Of a stretch of DNA of 44,235 bases, positions 29,949 through 37,294 are shown piece by piece. The notes beneath the pieces were generated by a model. That model made no database searches. It saw only the letters and a list, made by a program, of their open reading frames with translations, and was not told the origin of the DNA. The stretch's first letter is position 1. Each line of letters opens with the position of its first letter. Location: positions 1 to 44,235 of IMG/VR virus record IMGVR_UViG_3300042540_000967; one strand, 5' to 3'. Source of the DNA: a virus. Position numbers and translations under genes: made by a program.

Positions 29949-30209
29949 ATGCACGCCGCCAGTTTTGAAACCGATCTTGCCAATGTGCTCGACGCCGATC
30001 CGCTCACTCAACCCATCGTTGACGCCATCGCCGCCGGCCACGACCTGCCCGACGAGTTTCTGATTCTCGACACGTACCACGACATTGGCGAGCCCGTGGC
30101 GGCCCACCGCTGCGAGCGCATCCGTTCCGAGGTATGCGACGTGCTCAATTTTTTTGGCCTGGCCATGCCCGCCACCCACACGATGCTCGACAAGGGGGCC
30201 AACCCATGA
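29949..30209 (+). CDS. Small hypothetical protein of the array
   Basis: An 86-residue protein with CAGGAACCC before ATG 29949. VVDAIAAGH-like helices and DEFLILDTYHDIGEPVAAHR with a final DVLNFFGLAMPATHTML segment are visible. It overlaps the PrimPol gene as ATGA, so it may act with it. No family is recognised. Confidence 0.6.
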   Translation: MHAASFETDLANVLDADPLTQPIVDAIAAGHDLPDEFLILDTYHDIGEPVAAHRCERIRSEVCDVLNFFGLAMPATHTMLDKGANP

Positions 30210-30703
30210 ACGACCTGGCCGCACTTGCCGCCATCGGCGGACGCTTCGTCCGCCTGGCCCGCCGGGAAAAGCGCCCGCTCGGCGCCGCCTGGCAAACTCG
30301 CTCGACGGACAACCTGGACGACGTGGCCGCCTGGCTTCGCTCGGGCTCAAACGTGGGGCTCCTGCTCGGGGCCGCGTCCGGCCTGGTCGACATTGAATTC
30401 GACACGCCCGACGGGCCCGCCGAACTCGAGCGGCTCGGGCTCACTGCCCCAACCCCGACGTGGCGCTCGGCTCGTGGCGAGCACCGCCTCTATTGGTGGG
30501 AGCCCGGCTTGCCGGCCATGGCCTGCTGCCACGTGGGGGCGCTCGAGGTCCGCATTGGCGGCCGGGCTGCGCAATCGGTGCTCCCGCCGTCCCGCCACCC
30601 GACCGGGACAACCTATACATGGACAACCAGCCCGGCCGATTGCCCCGTGGCCGCGCTCCCAACCAGGCTCATGGAGGAGCTATGCGGACAACCAACAGGC
30701 TAG
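30206..30703 (+). CDS. PrimPol domain protein (bifunctional primase/polymerase N-terminal type)
   Basis: A 165-residue protein equal to a single Prim-Pol (PF09250-like) catalytic domain. VRLARREKRPLGAAWQTRST binds the start, LVDIEFDTPDG carries the DxE/D metal ligands, HRLYWWEPG and EVRIGGRAAQSVLPPSRHPT (with the conserved Pro-Pro-Ser-x-His) follow. Helicase and C-terminal domains are missing, so it probably works with a host or other phage helicase. It is coupled to the gene before it and is the only clear replication enzyme on the plus strand. Confidence 0.85.
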   Translation: MNDLAALAAIGGRFVRLARREKRPLGAAWQTRSTDNLDDVAAWLRSGSNVGLLLGAASGLVDIEFDTPDGPAELERLGLTAPTPTWRSARGEHRLYWWEPGLPAMACCHVGALEVRIGGRAAQSVLPPSRHPTGTTYTWTTSPADCPVAALPTRLMEELCGQPTG

Positions 30704-30819
30704 ATGCCACGATCCGGGCGCTCGTGCTCGTGCGGCTCGGCCAGGAGCTCGGCAGCGAATCCTCGCTTGCGCGGGCAGTCTACGACTTGGGCAACCTACT
30801 GTTGGCTTTTCTTCGGTAG
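30682..30819 (+). CDS. Very small protein, 45 residues
   Basis: The ATG at 30682 lies 22 bases inside the end of the PrimPol gene with GGAGGAGC directly before it. The product is MRTTNRLDATIRALVLVRLG and a helical, leucine-rich remainder (LGSESSLARAVYDLGNLL). It ends convergently, overlapping the stop of the minus-strand gene at 30796. The fine ribosome site supports it; function is unknown. Confidence 0.55.
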   Translation: MRTTNRLDATIRALVLVRLGQELGSESSLARAVYDLGNLLLAFLR

Positions 30820-31185
30820 GTCGCCGGCCGCAATCTGCCGAGACAACCCACGCAGTATCACCCGCCACGAGGCGTCGCAGAACCACAACTCCACGACCGC
30901 TTGCGAAATAGACGCCACGAAACCGGCCAGAAAGAGATTCCACAGCGGCCCAACGCCGTGCCGGGCTTCGTAATGCTCCCGCACTTGAGCCCGAACCAAT
31001 GCCATGGCGTGCCGGACGGCCACGTGATTCTTTCCGCCGGCTCGCTGGATAGCGTCAAGGTGATTGTGCGGCCAATGGCGGACGACCAGGCCAACGAGCT
31101 CGGCCGTTCGCTCCCTGCCGGCCATGCGGGCACGCTGGCCAATGAGGCCGGTTACGTGCGCATTCAGCCAGTCGAGCGCATCCAT
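30796..31185 (-). CDS. Small membrane-associated protein of the lysis-like block
   Basis: A 129-residue protein from ATG 31185, overlapping the upstream stop as TAATG. A basic front half and a hydrophobic stretch (GPLWNLFLAGFVASISQAVV) with a basic end give one probable membrane segment. It is the last gene of the minus chain. A holin-like or spanin-like role is possible, but one segment alone does not show it. Confidence 0.5.
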   Translation of the reverse strand: MDALDWLNAHVTGLIGQRARMAGRERTAELVGLVVRHWPHNHLDAIQRAGGKNHVAVRHAMALVRAQVREHYEARHGVGPLWNLFLAGFVASISQAVVELWFCDASWRVILRGLSRQIAAGDLPKKSQQ

Positions 31186-31484
31186 TACTTGGGCGGGCAC
31201 TTGCCGTCAAGGCAGGGCAGGGCCGGCCGCTTGATGCACCGGGCACACTTGCACGTGCAAACTTGCTCGATCCTGCCATCGGGCTTCCAGACGCCGTTTT
31301 TGCACGTGCCGCCACACACGCAGTCCGCCGGCGTTGGGGCCGGGGCCGGGCCAGGCTCGGCCGGCGCGAGGCTGGCCCGTGCCGCCGTCACCGCCGCCGC
31401 CGCCTGGGCGTGCTCGAGCGGCGCAGCCTGGGGCACGGCCGCCACCGCCACCAGCCACCCAACCAGCCATTCGTAGAACGTCAT
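31185..31484 (-). CDS. Small exported Cys-rich protein
   Basis: A 99-residue protein starting at ATG 31484. MTFYEWLVGWLVAVAAVPQA is a signal or membrane segment, a Pro/Ala-rich linker follows, and the last 50 residues hold eight or so cysteines (CVCGGTCKNGVWKPDG, VCTCKCARCIK), resembling a small disulphide-rich or metal-binding knot. It is coupled to genes on both sides (TGATG and TAATG) within the membrane-protein block. Confidence 0.6.
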   Translation of the reverse strand: MTFYEWLVGWLVAVAAVPQAAPLEHAQAAAAVTAARASLAPAEPGPAPAPTPADCVCGGTCKNGVWKPDGRIEQVCTCKCARCIKRPALPCLDGKCPPK

Positions 31485-31756
31485 CACCACCCCCGCCCGT
31501 GATTGACCGTGGCAAACCCATCGCGGCCAACGCCGCCGTGATCGTGGGCCATGCTCGGCTCGCTCGCCGAGGCCGGCGGCCCTTCGGCAAATACCATGAC
31601 CCACAACGCCGTGCGGGCCACCTTGGCCAAGAACGACAGCACCGGCCGGCCGTTGTTGGGCACAATCGGGCTTGGCTTGTCCGGCGATGAGAACAGCCAC
31701 CAGCCAGCCGCCAGGCCAACCACCAGCACGAACAGAGTATTTCGGTCAATTTTCAT
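31484..31756 (-). CDS. Small membrane protein
   Basis: A 90-residue protein from ATG 31756: MKIDRNTLFVLVVGLAAGWW is an N-terminal membrane anchor, and SFLAKVARTALWVMVFAEGP is a second hydrophobic helix. The gene starts inside the end of the peptidase gene (11-base overlap). One GAAATACTC motif copy lies over codons 4-8. Small two-helix membrane proteins beside a peptidase suit holin-type functions. Confidence 0.55.
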   Translation of the reverse strand: MKIDRNTLFVLVVGLAAGWWLFSSPDKPSPIVPNNGRPVLSFLAKVARTALWVMVFAEGPPASASEPSMAHDHGGVGRDGFATVNHGRGW

Positions 31757-32903
31757 GCGGCCCCCACATCTTGAACACGTCCGAAACCAGCCGCGCCGGA
31801 TTGGCCAGTCGCCCGGCATTCGGCGCCGGCTGCAGCCATTCGCCGTGGTGAATGTCACGCCATCCAAACCCACTGACGCCACCGATGGCCCACGTATCGC
31901 CGCGGATCATGCGCTCGACAACGGACCGACGCGCGAGAAATGCACCGTCCGGCAAATCGTCCGGGAGCTTCGCCCCTTCATACCGGCACCACCGCGGCCC
32001 CCACGAATTGAGCACCACCACCAGGTCGTCGGGGTTGTTGTTTTTTTTGTGCAAAATCCCACAAATCATCATTTGGTGGTGCCACGTGCCAGACGCTTCG
32101 GCAATGCCGTTGCGGGCGACGCTCTCGAACCCTTGCGAACTGGCGACCGTGCAGGGATAGCCCGCCTCCAAAGCTGCGGCCAACTCGTCCCACGTCTCGA
32201 CTTTCACGACGTGCTTACAAGGATGCTTTTTGGCCAGCTTGTCGAGCCGGTAGTTATCACCCTGCCCGCCGGCCCCGTAGGCGCCCTCGTGCTTTTCACG
32301 CGTCGCGTCGTATGTCGTGTAGTCGAAAATGCCGGGGTAGGGCTTGCGATAAATCACGCCCCAATCACGCAGCCACCGGGCGGCGGCCGCCCCGAACGAT
32401 CCATCGGACCACCCGCCAACAGGCGACGAGCCATCAAACCCGTCGGGGTTGCTTCGTCGCGCCTCGACGCGCGAACCTCCGTAGAGGGGCTCGGTCGCGG
32501 GCATGAGCGGCGGCTCGGCCAACTCGCCGATTTTCCATGACACACTTTCCGCGCAGAAAACTCCGTGCATGGCACCCCAGGCAACACAACTTCCATTCAG
32601 TTGCCTGCCCACCACGAACTCGGTGCCGTAGCGGGCCCGGTGGGCCTCAAACATGGCACGGTAAAGGAGCGTATCGACCCCCTTGGCCTTCTCCATGCAC
32701 TCGGCACCGGCCTGCGCAAACCGCGGCTGGTCGAGCTCGGCCATGAACCGCTCGACGGCTTCCGGGTCTGGCGTATAGCCAAACCGCGGCGCGAGGGAAT
32801 CCTCGAGCGTCACCGCAGACCGGAGAAATACAAGCAGGGCCAGCACGGCTAACGCCAGGCCGACGGCCACCCGGTAAAAACGCACGTCATCAGCGAAGCG
32901 CAT
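31746..32903 (-). CDS. Papain-fold (C1-like) cysteine peptidase with membrane anchor
   Basis: A 385-residue protein. Residues 8-28 (YRVAVGLALAVLALLVFLRS) are a signal anchor. GRQLNGSCVAWGAMHGVFC carries the oxyanion Gln and catalytic Cys; WHHQMMICGILHKKNN holds the His in the place of papain HAVxxVGY; VVVLNSWGPRWCRYEG is the Asn-Ser-Trp-Gly block. The triad Cys/His/Asn is therefore complete. It sits among membrane proteins at the end of the late chain, where endolysins lie. It could cut envelope or host proteins or process virion proteins. An A-run (A AAA AAC) lies between His and Asn. Confidence 0.8.
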   Translation of the reverse strand: MRFADDVRFYRVAVGLALAVLALLVFLRSAVTLEDSLAPRFGYTPDPEAVERFMAELDQPRFAQAGAECMEKAKGVDTLLYRAMFEAHRARYGTEFVVGRQLNGSCVAWGAMHGVFCAESVSWKIGELAEPPLMPATEPLYGGSRVEARRSNPDGFDGSSPVGGWSDGSFGAAAARWLRDWGVIYRKPYPGIFDYTTYDATREKHEGAYGAGGQGDNYRLDKLAKKHPCKHVVKVETWDELAAALEAGYPCTVASSQGFESVARNGIAEASGTWHHQMMICGILHKKNNNPDDLVVVLNSWGPRWCRYEGAKLPDDLPDGAFLARRSVVERMIRGDTWAIGGVSGFGWRDIHHGEWLQPAPNAGRLANPARLVSDVFKMWGPHEN

Positions 32904-33351
32904 CGGCGGCAGCCCTCGACACGGCTCGGTACGCTTCCACCCACTTGGCCCGTTGCTGGTCGCTCACCGGGCCGCCGGCCACGCCAATGGTCGCATCCAA
33001 ATACTCGTGAATGGCCGTCCGCACCGCCGGCTGGCGGTCGCCGATGCTCTCGCCGCGGCAACGCAACTCACGGGCCCGCGTCCGCAACGCGTCGAGTTGC
33101 ACGCCCGTCTTAAAGAGCGGCTCGGCCTGCTTGCCGTCCCAGGCGATTTCGTCGGCCAATTCAGAGCACAACGCCTGCACGAGCATGGCATCGTCGGCGC
33201 CAGTCGTGCCGGAAAACTTGCCGCGGAGAGTAAACGCCAGCGGCTCGGGGGGCGTCGGGTCAGGCGCCGGGCGCCGGCCATCAAGCAGCAGGGCAAACAC
33301 TGCCCCGGCCACCAGGGCCGCCGCCAACAGCATCCGTGCGCGATCATTCAT
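32890..33351 (-). CDS. Membrane-anchored hypothetical protein
   Basis: A 153-residue protein from ATG 33351, overlapping the upstream stop as ATGA. MNDRARMLLAAALVAGAVFA is an N-terminal anchor; a Pro-rich linker and a helical domain (LVQALCSELADEIAWDGKQA) follow. Its stop overlaps the peptidase start. Such anchored helical proteins may be i-spanin-like partners, but no motif proves it. Confidence 0.5.
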   Translation of the reverse strand: MNDRARMLLAAALVAGAVFALLLDGRRPAPDPTPPEPLAFTLRGKFSGTTGADDAMLVQALCSELADEIAWDGKQAEPLFKTGVQLDALRTRARELRCRGESIGDRQPAVRTAIHEYLDATIGVAGGPVSDQQRAKWVEAYRAVSRAAADALR

Positions 33352-33599
33352 GGTTGGTCGCTCCCGGCCACCAACCCAAGCGTCAGCGTATCGACCGCTG
33401 CCCGGCACTTGTCGTCGAGCATCTTTGTTTCGACGAGCCGGCGGCGGACGCTTGCCAGGTCGGCAATGGCAGCCTGGTAGCCGACGCCCGGCTTGGCCAA
33501 TGGGGCTGCAGGCTTCACCGTCGCCTCGACCACACGGCCGACGACGGACGGGAAAAGAACGACAACGGCCGCGACCGCCAACAGGCAGGCAACAATCAT
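33348..33599 (-). CDS. Small membrane protein with coiled coil
   Basis: An 83-residue protein: MIVACLLAVAAVVVLFPSVV is a membrane segment, then a helical ASVRRRLVETKMLDDKCRAA stretch that could coil. Layout of one N-terminal helix plus coil recalls Rz-type spanins. It overlaps the neighbours by four bases on both sides. Confidence 0.5.
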   Translation of the reverse strand: MIVACLLAVAAVVVLFPSVVGRVVEATVKPAAPLAKPGVGYQAAIADLASVRRRLVETKMLDDKCRAAVDTLTLGLVAGSDQP

Positions 33600-33946
33600 G
33601 AACCACCCCGAATCATGGGCAGCAGGCTTTCAATCGCACCGGCCGCCAACGCCAACGCGAGCGAACGCAGGGCAGGGCGGAATAGCAGGTAGACCGGCCA
33701 TGCAACCAGCGGCACGCACTGATCGGCGACCGCGTCAAACAACTCGCCGACGGCATCGAGCACCATTGCCTTTTTGTCAACGCCGGGCCCGGCCAGCTTG
33801 TCGAGCATGGCAATGGACAGCCGCATCAAATCCACAGCCAACGTGCCGAACTCGTCGACAGTGAGCCCGCCTCCGGCCATTGCCTTGGCGCGTTCAATGA
33901 AGGCCGTTATCTGGCCGTGAGCGGCCGCGTAGTCGCCGTTTGGCAT
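33596..33946 (-). CDS. Small membrane protein, possible holin
   Basis: A 116-residue protein from ATG 33946. The first half is helical; the second half (VPLVAWPVYLLFRPALRSLA then LALAAGAIESLLPM) has one long or two short membrane helices. Position at the head of the membrane-protein block fits a holin, without a defining motif. Confidence 0.5.
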   Translation of the reverse strand: MPNGDYAAAHGQITAFIERAKAMAGGGLTVDEFGTLAVDLMRLSIAMLDKLAGPGVDKKAMVLDAVGELFDAVADQCVPLVAWPVYLLFRPALRSLALALAAGAIESLLPMIRGGS

Positions 33947-33948
33947 TG

Positions 33949-34455
33949 TTAGGTATCCGAAATGGCTCCAACCCCAACGACGGCCACGTCGATTTCGACG
34001 GCGCCGGCCGAGGGGTTGGCGATATAGAGAACTTTGTTGGCGTTGGTGACAGCCCACCCGTCGAGATAGTCGGCCACCCGGTAGTCGCCGCCGCGGTTCA
34101 CGCGTGCGGAGAATGCGGTCGTGTCGCCGGGGCCAATCACGCCCACGAGCACCCAGCGGCTCGCCGTCTCGGTATTCACGATGACCATGAATTCCTTGAG
34201 CGTCGTAATAGCAATCTTGCCGGCAAACCCGAACGCACTGGCCCCCAGGTTGTCGAGCTCGAGGCTATAGGCTTGCCCGGCCGCAATCGTGACGCGGTTT
34301 CGCCAGGCCACGTTGGCCTGGCCGGAGCCCGTGCCTTGCTCGACGGACCGTGTGAGCCGGAGCTCGGCGGACTCGGATAACGAGCCAATGGTCGGATCGT
34401 CCGTTAGCGACCAGGTAAGCCGGGAGTTGCCGCTTACTGCCAGTGTCGTAGCCAC
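33949..34455 (-). CDS. Virion-like beta-rich protein
   Basis: A 168-residue protein from GTG 34455 (overlap TAGTG). LTRSVEQGTGSGQANVAWRN, VVNTETASRWVLVG and VLYIANPSAGAVEIDVAVVG are repeating beta strands, as in small virion decoration proteins. Similar ANPxxxxVxVDVxxxG endings occur in phage structural proteins. No exact family is assigned. Confidence 0.5.
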   Translation of the reverse strand: MATTLAVSGNSRLTWSLTDDPTIGSLSESAELRLTRSVEQGTGSGQANVAWRNRVTIAAGQAYSLELDNLGASAFGFAGKIAITTLKEFMVIVNTETASRWVLVGVIGPGDTTAFSARVNRGGDYRVADYLDGWAVTNANKVLYIANPSAGAVEIDVAVVGVGAISDT

Positions 34456-34703
34456 TAAATCAGACCCTCCTCAAACAGACGCTTGGCCGTCGCCACGTTG
34501 CAACCCAACTCGAATGCCAGCACTTCGAAAAACGTGGCGGCCGGCATGGCCTTCCCGTCCCGCGACGTAATGCAGCCGAGGCCCGCCCGCTTGAGCGGCT
34601 GGTAATGAACGTGGCTGCCGCCTTGATTCGGTGCCGCCAGCGGCTCGCGGCCCTTCGGGCCATGGCGAAACGCTGCCTCATCCGGTCGTTGGCGACGAAT
34701 CAC
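34455..34703 (-). CDS. Small basic hypothetical protein
   Basis: About 82 residues from GTG 34703 (a GTG at 34742 would add 13). The second half (AMPAATFFEVLAFELGCNVA) looks like a short helix-turn-helix-like pair ending ATAKRLFEEGLI. The start is unsure since GAGAGGA stands at a long distance from the GTG. Confidence 0.45.
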   Translation of the reverse strand: MIRRQRPDEAAFRHGPKGREPLAAPNQGGSHVHYQPLKRAGLGCITSRDGKAMPAATFFEVLAFELGCNVATAKRLFEEGLI

Positions 34704-34764
34704 GTGCGGGGTTCCTCTCCCCCTAATTGTACGAATGTTCACGTGTCGCCCTGGCTAAAAAAAA

Positions 34765-35466
34765 TTACGCCGAACCAGCCTTGGCGGCGTGCAACGCCCG
34801 CAGCCTGCCAACGTGCGGCGTGAGCTCAGTGGCCATCCGACGGTAGCCGCCGGGCGTGGGGCGGTCGTCGATGAGCGTTTCCGCTGCCATCGCGTCCACC
34901 AGGATTGCCATACTTGCTAGCACGCTCGAAAGGTGCGGCACGCCTTCCTCGTCGGATTCCTCGCCATCAAACCAGGCCGCGAGGTGACGCTGCGCCGCCC
35001 CGACGTAGACCGACGCCTTGACGGGCGTGGCCCGCCAGTTGGCCCGGCCGTACTTGAGACTGCCGTTAAGCAGGGCAATGCACGCCATGGCCGTGGCCGA
35101 ATGCGGCCAGAGGTCGAGCGGCAGCCGTTGCGTGGATGCAATGTCTTTCGGGTTGCCTTCCTCGCGTGCCGGGATGGCGGGGGCCGCCTCCGGCGCGGCA
35201 ATGCGCTCGTGCATGGCCTGGTGCCGCGAGCGAACTGCAGACCAGGCGGCGTCCATCTGCTCCGGCGACATACCTGCCACCTGCTGCATTTCGGCTTCCA
35301 TGCTTGTGCTCCTCAAGGCTCGTATCATGCGAACGCATCTCACGAGGTCGGCGGCAAGAGAGCCCGATGTACCCGTCCAAGCGCCCGAAAATCGACGTGC
35401 CCGTTGCTCGGCCTCTGCCAAATACTCGTCTGAAAGAATGTCGCTCGGTTTGCTCACCGGTTCCAT
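34765..35466 (-). CDS. DUF5664 (dATP/dGTP diphosphohydrolase-like) protein
   Basis: A 233-residue protein. The first 95 residues are a helical extension. NPKDIASTQRLPLDLWPHSA, ALLNGSLKYGRANWRATPVK, HLAAWFDGEESDEEGVPHLS and the helix ASMAILVDAMAAETLIDDRP match the DUF5664 pattern (KYG..NWR, HL.....GE..D...G..HL). Family members are linked to nucleotide pool control, sometimes to base modification. This copy keeps the acids expected for metal binding (EESDEE). Confidence 0.7.
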   Translation of the reverse strand: MEPVSKPSDILSDEYLAEAEQRARRFSGAWTGTSGSLAADLVRCVRMIRALRSTSMEAEMQQVAGMSPEQMDAAWSAVRSRHQAMHERIAAPEAAPAIPAREEGNPKDIASTQRLPLDLWPHSATAMACIALLNGSLKYGRANWRATPVKASVYVGAAQRHLAAWFDGEESDEEGVPHLSSVLASMAILVDAMAAETLIDDRPTPGGYRRMATELTPHVGRLRALHAAKAGSA

Positions 35467-35484
35467 CCGATTGCCTGTCCAGTG

Positions 35485-36690
35485 TTATGCGGTGCGGGCG
35501 GTCGGCCGGGGGCCGGCCACGCACATGCCGACGAGGCCGCCGTCGTGGTGATAGAAAAACGTCTCCATGGCCCGACGGGCGCCAATAAACCCCATGGACG
35601 CGTGCCAATCGTCGGCCGGCCCGAGACTGGGGGCGACGCGCACGAGCACCGAATCAACCGTCTCGATGGGCAGCGACCACTCGGCCGCCTGGCTATGAAA
35701 ATGGCCGGTATGGATTTCGCGGTAGGACGCTTTGCCCCACAGGTCGGCAGCCTCGAGCGCCATGAGTTGCGGCAGCCGACGCTTGGCCTTGTGGCCGTGG
35801 GCAATGCCCAACAGGTTGCCGCCGTGGTGCAAATACTGGCGGCCGGTAAACCGCTGCGAAATACTCACCCGGCGGTCGGACCGGAACCGCTCGACCATTA
35901 TTTTTTGAAACGCGGCGCTGAGCGTCTCGTCGTGATTGCCGTGGACAATATGCACGTCCGTGGGGCAGGTGGTCGCGGACCGCTCGACGAGCCCCATCAG
36001 ACAGTCGGCCCCAACGCCAATCATCTTCTGGAGCCTGCCGTCCATGCTGCCGGCCAGCGGCGTGCCCGAGGTCGTCGTGCCGCCAACCGTGTCGAAATGA
36101 AATAGGTCGCCAAGCATCACGATGGAGCGGCGGGCCGGGGCGTAGATGGCGTCGCCGGTGGCCAGGAGCTCGCGGCCGGCGTCACTGACCAGTTTCTCCG
36201 CGATGGCCAAGTCGTAGTCGGCGTCACCCGTGCCTTGCTTCCAGCAGTATTTAGCGAAATGAACATCGGCCACAACCAACACTTGCCACGTGCCAGGCTC
36301 GCGACGCTTGTGCGGTCGCACTGGTGCCTTGCGAACAGTCTTGGCGGCCGCCGCAATCATGGCCGCCACTGCTTCCGCCACGCCCGGCCCGGCCTTTGGC
36401 TTGAGCCGCACCCACACGCGGAACAAATCCGTCACGGTGGCCTGGCCGTCGCTATCGCTTGTGGCCACTTGCCACGTCGTCGCCTCTGACTGCGCGACTT
36501 CGTACTTGGACATATCGGCGTCGATATGCCGCAGCAAATCCTCGACAGTCCGAATCGTGGACGAAACGCTGTTGGCCTCGAGCTCGCCGCCGCTCGTGCG
36601 TTGCGTCACCTGCTCGGCATCACGCGGCGGCCGGCCGGCGGCCTTGCCGGCCTTTTCCGCGATGGCGTGGGCTATTTTCTTTTGAGCCAA
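35485..36690 (-). CDS. Calcineurin-like metallophosphoesterase
   Basis: A 401-residue protein; the start appears to be TTG 36690, overlapping the previous gene. The catalytic half shows all five metallophosphoesterase blocks: VVADVHFAKYCW, MLGDLFHFDTV, HIVHGNHDETL, GIAHGHKAKRRLP and IHTGHFHSQAAE. It may be a DNA or nucleotide phosphoesterase. The first 130 residues are helical and unknown. It stands between virion and lysis genes with other apparently early functions. Confidence 0.85.
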   Translation of the reverse strand: MAQKKIAHAIAEKAGKAAGRPPRDAEQVTQRTSGGELEANSVSSTIRTVEDLLRHIDADMSKYEVAQSEATTWQVATSDSDGQATVTDLFRVWVRLKPKAGPGVAEAVAAMIAAAAKTVRKAPVRPHKRREPGTWQVLVVADVHFAKYCWKQGTGDADYDLAIAEKLVSDAGRELLATGDAIYAPARRSIVMLGDLFHFDTVGGTTTSGTPLAGSMDGRLQKMIGVGADCLMGLVERSATTCPTDVHIVHGNHDETLSAAFQKIMVERFRSDRRVSISQRFTGRQYLHHGGNLLGIAHGHKAKRRLPQLMALEAADLWGKASYREIHTGHFHSQAAEWSLPIETVDSVLVRVAPSLGPADDWHASMGFIGARRAMETFFYHHDGGLVGMCVAGPRPTARTA

Positions 36691-36944
36691 TTCTCGATCC
36701 CCTGGCGGCCGATGGTCGCGATTTTCCGCTCGGCCAACTCGGCCGACAGCATCGTGGCAAACCGACTCAGTGGCATTTCGCCGAACTGGCTGGCAAACCC
36801 GCCGCGCACGTACGCGTCTTTGGCTTCCTGCAATTCCGCCTGCACGCCTGGCGGGAGCTTGTCAAACCAAATCATGTTTCGCGGCGGCTTGGCGGCCGCT
36901 CGCACGCGGAGCGAATCCAGAATGCCGGCAGACTTTTTGCCCAT
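36672..36944 (-). CDS. Small helical hypothetical protein
   Basis: A 90-residue basic protein. MIWFDKLPPGVQAELQEAKD then YVRGGFASQFGEMPLSRFAT and a C-terminal GRQGIENWLKRK look like a compact DNA-binding-type helical fold. No named family. It overlaps the phosphoesterase gene. Confidence 0.55.
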   Translation of the reverse strand: MGKKSAGILDSLRVRAAAKPPRNMIWFDKLPPGVQAELQEAKDAYVRGGFASQFGEMPLSRFATMLSAELAERKIATIGRQGIENWLKRK

Positions 36945-37244
36945 TCAATCCTCCTCGTCGTGGTCGTCAGCCTGCCGGAATCCTTCCCGGTGCAGGATCG
37001 CGGCTTGGGTACTCGCCAATTCTTCGACAACGTCTTCCGATAAGTCTGGAAAACGGGCGTGGAGTAATTCGTGGAGCAGCGCGTCCATAAGCTGCAGCCC
37101 TACTAGGTTTGCGGCTATGCGAATCTGCCGCTTGCTCCAATCACAATCGCCATCCCTGTCCCGCGGATACCGGACGTGCGAAATACTCCACCGCCGGTCG
37201 CCCACGTACACGCGAAGCGTTTTGGTTGCGTGCCGACTTGCCAC
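36945..37244 (-). CDS. HExxH zinc metallopeptidase-like small protein
   Basis: A 99-residue protein from GTG 37244 with AGGAGCG in front. A beta front (RRWSISHVRYPRDRD) leads to RQIRIAANLVGLQLMDALLH and LHELLHARFPDLSEDVVEEL: HELLH is the HExxH zinc site with the downstream acid EDVVEE. Size and order resemble SprT/IrrE-like minimal metallopeptidases of phages. Substrate is unknown. Confidence 0.75.
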   Translation of the reverse strand: MASRHATKTLRVYVGDRRWSISHVRYPRDRDGDCDWSKRQIRIAANLVGLQLMDALLHELLHARFPDLSEDVVEELASTQAAILHREGFRQADDHDEED

Positions 37245-37294
37245 GTAATCGCTCCTGCGTCCATGTCCCTAGCCTGCGGCGGCCCGCAAATCTG

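Larger units (their letters stand above)
1941..37189. repeat. Dispersed motif GAAATACT(C/G), both strands
   Basis: Copies of AAATACT that I found by eye (plus-strand start of each): 1941, 4065, 4472, 4835, 10107, 12959, 16096, 16843, 17422, 17944, 20432, 21296, 25080, 25169, 31735, 32998, 35419, 35830, 35858, 36246 and 37180. Seventeen have the extra G and twelve read GAAATACTC. They occur in either orientation, in genes and in two ribosome sites, and are absent from the fibre cluster, the plus-strand array and the tape measure. Confidence 0.75.
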
